Below, piece after piece: positions 42,621 to 50,117 of a stretch of 64,000 bases of DNA (position 1 is the first letter of the stretch; each line of letters starts with the position of its first letter). The position numbers and the translations under genes are program-made. Location: positions 8,266 through 72,265 of the forward strand of contig CAYXHZ010000013.1 in the NCBI GenBank assembly GCA_964465065.1. The letters run 5' to 3'. This DNA comes from CAYMND01 sp964465065 (lineage in GTDB: Bacteria; Acidobacteriota; Aminicenantia; UBA2199). The notes under the pieces were generated by a model. It was not told the origin of the DNA. It did not search any database and saw only the letters and a list, made by a program, of their open reading frames with translations.

Positions 42621-45600
42621 TCAGCTGGAATATGAGGCGGATACGCCCCCCAGCCAATGCCCCTGCTGGCCGAAAAGCAGGCGACGATCATTGGTCAAAC
42701 CCAACCAATCCACCCCGGTCCAAGGAAGCAGGATCCTTTGCAGCAACATCCCCTGCTCATCGAACAGGCTGAGATACGGTGTGGTGATCCCTTTGCACCC
42801 TTCCAGGCAGATGAACACCTGACATTCAGGCCAATAGCAGCAGTTCCGGATGGTGAAACGGTGAATTGTGCGCTGGAAAAGCAAACGGAAAACACCATCC
42901 TGAAATCTCCAGAATTCACCGTTGGGAGTCCAGCTCAGGCCGGTTCCGTCATCGTAACTGACACCGGAAAGCGATTGCGGAAAACGGACGCATGGTTGAA
43001 ACTCATCAGAAAACCCCTGACTGGTCCGCCACAGGGACCAGTTCACCCGCTGATCGGCTCCAGTGAAAGCGATATACCCTGATGGATGACGCAAGAGGCA
43101 AAACGGCCGTTCCGCAAGCGGCTGCTCGGCCAGCAGCCTGCCGGAGACAGAGTATTCTTTCAGAGTACCCTGATCCCAGAGCAGGATGGTCTGCAATCGT
43201 CTATGCGTGAACCACCAGACGCTCTCTTTCCCGGAAAAGGTATACAGCGTTTTTTCTTCCTGATCGGTCAATGTTTCAATACAGCGCAGTTCAGGAAGCC
43301 CTTTTCGGACGAAGAGCAAGCGGTCGGCCACGATTCCAGCCTGGCTGAAGGGGAAATGTTGCCGCATATCGTGAAATCCGCTGGAAAGATCGAGGCGCAA
43401 CGGGACGGAATTGTCATGAAACGGCAGCGCTTCCGGGTAGCGGACGCCAATGATCCGGCGTGTTTCCGCCGACAATTGCGGGTCGTTCAACAATTCTCTG
43501 GCCAGAGCTTCCCGGCAGCTGATCTGTTCCAGCATCGCGGCCAGTTCATCGTTGTGCTCACCAAAGTGTTCAAACGCTTTCCCGGAGAGTGAACGGTATC
43601 TGAAGTGAGCTCGGACCAAGCTGAGCCAATCCGGGCTTGAGATTCTGTCCAGACTGTCTCGCAGCCAGTTTTCATCGGACTCGGTTAGCGCGATATAATT
43701 GAGTACAAACAGCAGTATCGGTATACCGTCCGGCAAGGGAGCAGTTTGTTTGCGGACGTCCAGATACTGTTTCAGCAAGGACCAGATCCGTTCGGCTTTC
43801 GCCTCGGTCAGCTGAAATTTTACATCAGGATGTGTGAAAAAAATCTCTTTGATCTCAAGAAGGGCGTTTGAGCTCTCCGGAAACAGTTCGCATTCCGAAA
43901 TGAAACAGTCCAGCGCCTTATCTGTCTGGCCCCTCTTGAGAAAAATTCTTCCCAGATGATAATTCGTATCGATCTGACCCTGGCGGCCGACCATGGCCCG
44001 GGACAGCCGATCCTGCAGCTCCTTTTCATCGACCTGTGCGATTTCCAGCAATGGCACGATCAGATCCAGACGATGGGGAAACAGATCCAGTTCTTTTCGC
44101 AAATGCACAGCTGCGTTCGTCAGATCGCTTCTTTGCTGGAAAAGAACCGACAGTCGGGCGTGCTGATTTTCCTGCTGCTGGTTGGACATTGCCCGCAAAC
44201 GATGATCGATGGCATCGAGATCACCGATGGTAAAAAGTTTATCGATGTAACTCAACGGCAATGATGTCCAATCCGGATGGGTATTGATGGCGCTTTGGTA
44301 ACAGGCTTTGAACTGTTCAATATTGCCTCGTTTGAGGTACAGCTCTGCTTGGATGACGGTCAGGGCTTCTACCGCATTGACCAGGCTGCGGTCAAAAAGC
44401 GTTATCCGCTCGCCAGCCAAGTCCCGCCCCATTTCCTCGATAACCCGACGGGCCAGGGTGTAACGGACCAGCTGCCGGGTCAGCGCCTGCGCATCTATTT
44501 CTCCCTGCCAATCTGCCAGTTCCCTCCTGACCGCGCCGATCATGTCCCGGGCGGCGGCGATGAATTCTTCAATCATCGGCAGGGCGCAGGATGGTTCCTC
44601 GGACAGGCTTTCCAGACGCCGGGTCATTTCCCGCCACTGCCGCAGTGCCGCCACCGTTTCCCCGATGCTTTTCTTTATCCGGTAGCCGAGTGCGGCCCGT
44701 TCGACGCGCAGACTTTCCGGATCGGAGCTGGTGTCGATTTGCTGGTTAAGCTGCTGCAGAGCGACGGCCTGCTTTTCCAGATCCGCCAGATTGTTCCATG
44801 GTTCCGGCAGAAAAGGCAATAAAAATTCCCTCCGGTTCAGGTGCGCAGCCAAGGCTGAGCCCCGATCGCTGTAGCGCAGCATTTCGCTCAGGGCGCCGGC
44901 GTCCAGGCCCGCCAGCAATCCGCCGATGTCTCCTTGACCAGCCTCGATCTGCATGGCCAGCCGCACCAAGGGTTGCAGTCGTTCCGGACGCAGCGACGGC
45001 GGCCGGATCGTCAGCTGCCCCCAGCGCCCCGACTCGTCGCTGCCGAAAACCTGCCCGTGCCTGCGCATGATGCGGCAGCAGTTCATCGGCTGATCGCGAT
45101 CGACACGCATCGCTCCGTAGCGATCCGTGCCCCAGATCAAGGTGTCGGCGCCGTCGCTCAACAGCCAGCCGTCCGGCCCGTCATGGAGAATGAAACGCGG
45201 GCTGAGCGGTACTGGAAACGATCGGAACCGAGCGCTGGCGGTATCGATGCGCAGCAGCCGTCTGTTCCCGCTGTCGCAGACCAATATACTCAGGCCGTCA
45301 GCAGAAACGAGCATGTCGTCCGGCCACTCGAAACCCAACCGCCGCTCGGAAGGAAAGGACAATCGGGTTCCCAACCTTTGCCGAACGGTTCCGGCGGCGT
45401 CGAGGCGCAGAACCTGCGCCTGCGAACGGACCAGCAGCCAGACAGCGTCGCCATCGGTCTGCATGGCGGCGATATCGGCCGGCTCGGGCAATGGCATCGC
45501 CTCGAGGCTCGTCGAAGCGGGCTCGAACAGCCACAATTTGCGGGAACGCCAGTCGGCCAGGGCGACGAAGCGCTCCCCGAAAAACAACCGATCGATCCAG

Positions 45601-45761
45601 ATCGCGTCGGGAACCGTATGGCTCAGGCCACCGGGGCCGACAATCCGCCAGGGCTCGTTCAGAATGGCAAAACGCCCGGCATCTTCATCCCATTGCCAAT
45701 ACATCTGCGGCGGATTCGCTTCTCCAGACTCAGTCCATTCCAGCATTTTGTCGGCTTGCAT
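42621..45761 (-). CDS. large beta-propeller/TPR-like protein of unknown function
   Basis: 1046 aa, unrecognised as a whole. The first ~240 residues form an NHL/propeller-like region (RFVALADWRSRKLWLFEPAS, DDMLVSADGLSILVCDSGNRRLLRID, PDGWLLSDGADTLIWG). The middle (~260-780) is helical with TPR-like pairs (AELYLKRGNIEQFKACYQSAI; YHLGRIFLKRGQTDKALDCFI). The last ~220 residues are again strand-rich (LLFGQQGHWLGG at the end). No signal peptide or membrane helix is visible. The ATG 45761 sits six bases after a -10 box; the frame is open further upstream but is antisense to the C26 gene. It lies directly before the glycan operon and could share its regulation. Confidence 0.65.
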   Translation of the reverse strand: MQADKMLEWTESGEANPPQMYWQWDEDAGRFAILNEPWRIVGPGGLSHTVPDAIWIDRLFFGERFVALADWRSRKLWLFEPASTSLEAMPLPEPADIAAMQTDGDAVWLLVRSQAQVLRLDAAGTVRQRLGTRLSFPSERRLGFEWPDDMLVSADGLSILVCDSGNRRLLRIDTASARFRSFPVPLSPRFILHDGPDGWLLSDGADTLIWGTDRYGAMRVDRDQPMNCCRIMRRHGQVFGSDESGRWGQLTIRPPSLRPERLQPLVRLAMQIEAGQGDIGGLLAGLDAGALSEMLRYSDRGSALAAHLNRREFLLPFLPEPWNNLADLEKQAVALQQLNQQIDTSSDPESLRVERAALGYRIKKSIGETVAALRQWREMTRRLESLSEEPSCALPMIEEFIAAARDMIGAVRRELADWQGEIDAQALTRQLVRYTLARRVIEEMGRDLAGERITLFDRSLVNAVEALTVIQAELYLKRGNIEQFKACYQSAINTHPDWTSLPLSYIDKLFTIGDLDAIDHRLRAMSNQQQENQHARLSVLFQQRSDLTNAAVHLRKELDLFPHRLDLIVPLLEIAQVDEKELQDRLSRAMVGRQGQIDTNYHLGRIFLKRGQTDKALDCFISECELFPESSNALLEIKEIFFTHPDVKFQLTEAKAERIWSLLKQYLDVRKQTAPLPDGIPILLFVLNYIALTESDENWLRDSLDRISSPDWLSLVRAHFRYRSLSGKAFEHFGEHNDELAAMLEQISCREALARELLNDPQLSAETRRIIGVRYPEALPFHDNSVPLRLDLSSGFHDMRQHFPFSQAGIVADRLLFVRKGLPELRCIETLTDQEEKTLYTFSGKESVWWFTHRRLQTILLWDQGTLKEYSVSGRLLAEQPLAERPFCLLRHPSGYIAFTGADQRVNWSLWRTSQGFSDEFQPCVRFPQSLSGVSYDDGTGLSWTPNGEFWRFQDGVFRLLFQRTIHRFTIRNCCYWPECQVFICLEGCKGITTPYLSLFDEQGMLLQRILLPWTGVDWLGLTNDRRLLFGQQGHWLGGVSASYSS

Positions 45762-45767
45762 GAGGCC

Positions 45768-45796
45768 ATGGTACCCAGTCGGGCGCAGAGAGTCAA
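45768..45796 (-). promoter_or_regulatory. sigma70-type promoter, predicted leaderless start
   Basis: Minus strand: -35 TTGACT (45796-45791), 17-bp spacer, -10 TACCAT (45773-45768), then GGCCTC and ATG 45761. No Shine-Dalgarno sequence. The same spacer carries the promoter of the divergent C26 gene. Confidence 0.5.
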
Positions 45797-45848
45797 CTGG
45801 TCGGCGTGACCGACATGAGGTACAATTACCATTCAAAGAGGAGGCCAA

Positions 45849-47054
45849 ATGAAACGGTCGTTGTCGCTGTGCTTGCTGCCGTTGTTTTTTTTCATGAACC
45901 TGTATTCCCACCCCGGTCCGCGGCCCGAAAATGAAGCGGCTCCGGTCCTTATCCTGATCCGGCCGTTGATCAGTCAGATCGAGAACCTGCAGGAATTGAA
46001 AAAACAGGGTTTGCTTCCGGTCGGACTCCAGGTCGTTGCCGTCCACCATCAGGACGAGCTGACCGATTACCGGCCGGCGCGGGAATACGTGGCCAAAAAC
46101 CGGCTCGATTGGATCCGTTTCCAAACCATCCAGGACGGCATCGACATGACCGCAGCGAAACCCGGACGTGGAACCAACAGCTGGACCCGGCAGTTTCAGG
46201 CCTTGTTCAGCCAAAGCGACGGTATCCTGTTCACCGGCGGCATGGACCTGCCGCCAAGGCTGTACGGAGAAGAAATGGCTCTGACCACTGAAGCCACCAC
46301 CCCGATCCGCAGTGTCTACGAATTTTCTTTTCTTCATCACCTGGTCGGTGATGGTTCGGACGCGTCTCCCCAAATCCCCTTCCTCGAAAAACGCCCCGAC
46401 TATGCCGTACTGGGTATTTGCCTGGGCTGTCAGACCCTGAACGCCGCCAGCGGCGGCACTCTGATCCAGGACATTCCCGCCCAGGTCTACGGTCTGGACA
46501 GCTACGAGGCTGTGCTGCGGCAGCCGGAGGATCAGATTCACAGCGGCCGTTATTTAGCCGGTCTCAATCCCCACCTCGAGGACTGGCTGCCACCGGCCCT
46601 GCACCCCATCCGCTGCAACGGTCTGGGACGGATCAGCCCAGCGCTGTTCAAAGCGGGTAACAGCTCCCCGCTGGTTCTGTCTTCCCATCACCAGGCCCTG
46701 GGTCGGATCGGCCACGGTCTCGTGGTCACCGCCAGCTCGATGGACGGCCGTATCGTCGAGATGGTCGAACACGAGAGATTTCCGGCCGTTCTGGGAGTAC
46801 AGTACCACCCCGAGGCGATGTCGCTATACCGTCAGGATACCCGCTATCGCAGCGTGTCGCCTTTCGGCCAGCCCGATTTGAAAACCGCCGCCGGACCGAC
46901 CGATCGGTGCGAATGGAACAACTACGGTCCCATCAGCCACGAATGCAGCTACAGTCTGAAAGAAAGGCTGGAAAAAACCGATTCCATGCCGCTTCACCAT
47001 GCCTTGTGGCATTGGTTTTCCTCCGCCCTGACCCGCAGCCGCCAGAGCCGCTGA
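45849..47054 (+). CDS. exported class I glutamine-amidotransferase-like peptidase (C26 family)
   Basis: 401 aa. Hydrophobic signal sequence (~1-20), then a GATase1-type fold: ILFTGGMDLPPRLYG, YAVLGICLGCQTLNAASGG (catalytic Cys in GICLGCQ, ~197-203), LVLSSHHQAL, and VLGVQYHPEAMS (His-Glu, ~316-327). It resembles gamma-glutamyl-gamma-aminobutyrate hydrolases (PuuD type) that cut gamma-glutamyl bonds, here exported. Length exceeds PuuD (254 aa) because of N- and C-terminal additions. GAGGAGG lies seven bases upstream of the ATG. The transporter gene follows after 9 bp. Confidence 0.83.
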   Translation: MKRSLSLCLLPLFFFMNLYSHPGPRPENEAAPVLILIRPLISQIENLQELKKQGLLPVGLQVVAVHHQDELTDYRPAREYVAKNRLDWIRFQTIQDGIDMTAAKPGRGTNSWTRQFQALFSQSDGILFTGGMDLPPRLYGEEMALTTEATTPIRSVYEFSFLHHLVGDGSDASPQIPFLEKRPDYAVLGICLGCQTLNAASGGTLIQDIPAQVYGLDSYEAVLRQPEDQIHSGRYLAGLNPHLEDWLPPALHPIRCNGLGRISPALFKAGNSSPLVLSSHHQALGRIGHGLVVTASSMDGRIVEMVEHERFPAVLGVQYHPEAMSLYRQDTRYRSVSPFGQPDLKTAAGPTDRCEWNNYGPISHECSYSLKERLEKTDSMPLHHALWHWFSSALTRSRQSR

Positions 47055-47063
47055 TCGCTCGCC

Positions 47064-47861
47064 ATGCCTCTGCATTGGGCCGTTTTGTTCGCTCTCTGCA
47101 CCCACATTGCCTTGGGCACAGGCGATGTTCTGATGAAATCGGGCATCGCCTGGATCGACAGAAAACAGAGGAAAGACCGGCTGTATTTCAAAAATCTGCT
47201 GCTCTGGATGTTCGGTTTTCTGGTCATGAACAGCTCGGGAGTCTTCACAGCCCTGGCTGTCAAGCGACTGCCGCCAGAGCGGATCGGCGCCTTCGCCGGA
47301 GCCGGGATTGTGTCCATGGTTCTGCTTTCCAGATTGCTGCTCGGTGAAAAACTCCATGCCAGCGACGCCTGGGGCAGCGCGATGATCCTGGCGGCCATCA
47401 CCCTGCTCAGTCTGGACCCCGCACCGGATGACCCGTCCGCCTGGATCAACCCCAGCCCATGGTCTCTGCTGGCCGTCCTGCTCTTCCCCCTGTTCCTGCT
47501 GCCGACGGGATTTTTCTCCACAAAAACCGCCGCCGCCTGCGCTCTGGTTTCAGGCCAGGCCTCCGGTATCCTGGTCATATTATTGAAAATTCTGGTCGCC
47601 CGCTACAACTACCGCATCACGAGCTACTTCAGTTCGCCATTTCTGTACCTGTACATCGCATTTGCGCTGCTGGCCCTGTTCACCCTGCAGCTGGCGCTGA
47701 AAAGAGGCCCGATGATGCAGGCCGGACCGCTGCAGTACAGCGGGCTGGTTCTATACCCCGCCCTTTGCGCCCCCCTGTTCGGTATCCTGCCCCTCTTCCG
47801 TCATTGGCTGCTGTTTCTGCTCTCGCTGGCCGGTATCTGGATCATCCTGAGGCGACGCTGA
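47064..47861 (+). CDS. DMT-superfamily (EamA-like) membrane transporter
   Basis: 265 aa, about eight hydrophobic helices with a conserved-looking N-terminal GTGDVLMKSG and a mid-protein SGVFTALAVKRLPPERIGAFAGAGIV, LLLGEKLHASDAWGSAMILAAI, typical of EamA/DMT small-molecule exporters (family: E..s..q.iG..li..Gv). It follows the C26 peptidase by 9 bp and may export or import its product. The last 111 bp (47751-47861) overlap the histidine-kinase gene tail to tail on the other strand; both frames encode normal-looking protein up to that region. Confidence 0.72.
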   Translation: MPLHWAVLFALCTHIALGTGDVLMKSGIAWIDRKQRKDRLYFKNLLLWMFGFLVMNSSGVFTALAVKRLPPERIGAFAGAGIVSMVLLSRLLLGEKLHASDAWGSAMILAAITLLSLDPAPDDPSAWINPSPWSLLAVLLFPLFLLPTGFFSTKTAAACALVSGQASGILVILLKILVARYNYRITSYFSSPFLYLYIAFALLALFTLQLALKRGPMMQAGPLQYSGLVLYPALCAPLFGILPLFRHWLLFLLSLAGIWIILRRR

Positions 47862-50009
47862 CGGCTCGGCTACAACAGCCGGCGCCGTCACCCATTTTTC
47901 GACCATCTGCATGACGTTGTCCTTTTTGATCGGTTTGGCGATGTAGTCGTTCATTCCGGAGACCAGACATCGTTCCCGATCCCCTTGCATGCTTTCGGCG
48001 GTCATGGCCACAATCGGCAGTTTATCGAAACCCAGGCGCCGGATTTCGGCCGTCGCCTGCCGTCCATCGAGTTCCGGCATCTGGATATCCATGAACACCA
48101 GGTCGAAGCCCTGTGGTTCGTTGACGATCAGTTCAACCGCCTCACGACCGTTCTCGGCCAGGGTCACCCGGAAGCCGGCCTTGCTGAGCAGGTGATGGGC
48201 GAGTTTGCGGTTGATGGCGTTGTCTTCGACCAGCAGGATATGGGCATTGTCCCCCTTGCCCGACGACGGACCGCTCGGCTGTTCGCTGTCGGCCGGTTTG
48301 GGTACGGCCAAAAGCAGGCCATGATCGAGCAGCAGAGTTTTCATCATCTGCAAGAGGCGGGCGCGGCGAACCGGTTTGGACAGGAACCCGTTGAAGAGCG
48401 ATGCGTCGTAATTGCGGCTCAGCCGGAAATTCATGGATGAGACGGCAATAATCGGGATGGCCGAGACAGGAGGTTCCAGTTCGCGGATTTTGCGGGCCGT
48501 CCGGTACCCGAGTTCATCCTCGATTCGGACCTCGATGAGGATGAGTTGCACAGGCTGGTAGTGGCACTGGGCATCGCGGAGAAAAGCCGGCGCCTGATCC
48601 GGATCGTTGATTTCCGAAACCTGAATGCCCGTCCGTTTCAGAATGTAGGAAAGAATCCTCATGCTCTCGGCATCGTCATCGACGATCAGTACATGGATGC
48701 CGGACAACAGCGATACGACATCCTGGCGTTCGTCGTTTTTCTCGCTCTTCTGCACCCAGCCGGTCAGGTGGAAGGTGCTGCCGACCCCAAGCGTACTCTC
48801 CACCCAGACTTCTCCGCCCATCAGCTGCGCGATCTGTCGGCAAATGGACAGGCCGAGACCGCTGCCGCCGTAGCGACGGGTTATCGAGTCGTCAGCCTGC
48901 TGGAACAGGTTGAAAATCAGCTCCAGTTTATCGGTCGGAATACCGACGCCGGTATCGCGAACGGAGATGTGGATCTTGAGGTGGGTCGATGTCTCCTGAT
49001 CGATACGCAAGGACAACTCGATCTCCCCTTTCTCGGTGAATTTGACCGCGTTGCTCATCAGGTTGACGATCACCTGCCGGAAACGGACCGCATCGCTGCA
49101 GATCATGCCCGGCACGCTCTCGTCGATGGCGCAGAAAATCTCGACCGGTTTGTCCTCCAGTCGCGAGGCCAGCAGCTCGCAGACATCGTGGGCCACCGGT
49201 TCGGGGTCGAAATCCACTTTCTCGAATCGCAGCAGTCCGGCCTCGATCTTGGAAAAGTCGAGGATATCGTTGAGCAGGCTGAGCAGGGATTCACCGCTCC
49301 TTTTGATCGTCTGGGTGAACTCGAACTGCTCCGGATTGAGCGGAGAATCCAGCAACAGATCGGTGAAGCCCATGATACCGTTCATCGGTGTTCTGATTTC
49401 GTGACTCATCCGCGCCAAAAAGATGCTCTTGGCATGCAGAGCCTGTTCCAGACTGGTGATGTCCGAATCGACGATGATCACTTTTTTGAGTTCGTCGTGC
49501 TCATCGAAGATGGGTGTCATGATGGTGCTGAACCACAAGGTGCCTCGACCGGGATGGTCCAGACGGGTTTTGTAACTGACCGATTGCCGGTTTTGCAGAA
49601 TCTTCTGGAAGTGGGCGCGGATATCCGGGTTGTGGCTGGCGTCGAAGATATGACGGCCACGCTGCTTGGTGTACTCTTCGAGGGTCATGCCGTAAATCCG
49701 CTCAAAAGCCGGATTGGCCCATTCCAGGTAGCCACCCTTGTCCAGAATCAGAACGACGCCTTCGGTCTTTTGGGCCACCACCGACAACTTCTCCAGTTCG
49801 TCGGCCTTGCGCTGCAATTCATCCCGTTGCCGCATGATTTCGACATTCTTGGCGATGATCTCCTCGGTGCGGCTGATCACCATCCTTTCCAGCTCCATCT
49901 TGCGGTCGGCCTGACGTTTCAGCAGGTAGCGGGCGATGAAGACAGCCAAGCCGAGCAGGACCAGCAGCGAGCCGAGGACTAGCCAGGTCTCATTGACAAA
50001 CGTATGCAA
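47751..50009 (-). CDS. hybrid sensor histidine kinase with two receiver domains
   Basis: 752 aa. One membrane helix (~8-30), coiled coil, PAS domain (~80-190, LDKGGYLEWANPAFERIYGM), HisKA with FLARMSHEIRTPMNGIMGF, HATPase (N-box NLMSNAVKFTE, DTGVGIP, GGSGLGLSI), then receiver 1 (~445-560) and receiver 2 (~590-705). Receiver 2 has the phospho-Asp (LVFMDIQMPELDG); receiver 1 reads LILIEVRIEDELG, Glu in place of Asp. Start TTG 50009 has AGGAG eight bases upstream and lies just after a promoter; the TTG at 50030 lies inside the -10. A Gln/Asp/Glu-rich tail (~715-752) overlaps the transporter gene. No cognate regulator is adjacent. Confidence 0.88.
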   Translation of the reverse strand: MHTFVNETWLVLGSLLVLLGLAVFIARYLLKRQADRKMELERMVISRTEEIIAKNVEIMRQRDELQRKADELEKLSVVAQKTEGVVLILDKGGYLEWANPAFERIYGMTLEEYTKQRGRHIFDASHNPDIRAHFQKILQNRQSVSYKTRLDHPGRGTLWFSTIMTPIFDEHDELKKVIIVDSDITSLEQALHAKSIFLARMSHEIRTPMNGIMGFTDLLLDSPLNPEQFEFTQTIKRSGESLLSLLNDILDFSKIEAGLLRFEKVDFDPEPVAHDVCELLASRLEDKPVEIFCAIDESVPGMICSDAVRFRQVIVNLMSNAVKFTEKGEIELSLRIDQETSTHLKIHISVRDTGVGIPTDKLELIFNLFQQADDSITRRYGGSGLGLSICRQIAQLMGGEVWVESTLGVGSTFHLTGWVQKSEKNDERQDVVSLLSGIHVLIVDDDAESMRILSYILKRTGIQVSEINDPDQAPAFLRDAQCHYQPVQLILIEVRIEDELGYRTARKIRELEPPVSAIPIIAVSSMNFRLSRNYDASLFNGFLSKPVRRARLLQMMKTLLLDHGLLLAVPKPADSEQPSGPSSGKGDNAHILLVEDNAINRKLAHHLLSKAGFRVTLAENGREAVELIVNEPQGFDLVFMDIQMPELDGRQATAEIRRLGFDKLPIVAMTAESMQGDRERCLVSGMNDYIAKPIKKDNVMQMVEKWVTAPAVVAEPSASPQDDPDTGQREQKQQPMTEEGQDTEQGGAKGGV

Positions 50010-50029
50010 TCGGATTGCTCCTGAGATCA

Positions 50030-50058
50030 ATAATAGTATCGCTGCGGGCCACTTTCAA
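50030..50058 (-). promoter_or_regulatory. sigma70-type promoter of the hybrid kinase gene
   Basis: Minus strand: -35 TTGAAA (50058-50053), 17-bp spacer, -10 TATTAT (50035-50030). The transcript would start near 50023, leaving a short leader with AGGAG before TTG 50009. Confidence 0.55.
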
Positions 50059-50117
50059 GAGAGCGGAAAATTCCGTGTCAACACCGCCTCGTCATGGCCA
50101 GCGAAACGGCCGTTTTT

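Noticed and set aside
45762..46541. N-terminal extension of the propeller/TPR gene
   Set aside because: The extension is antisense to the intact C26 peptidase gene and lies upstream of the promoter.
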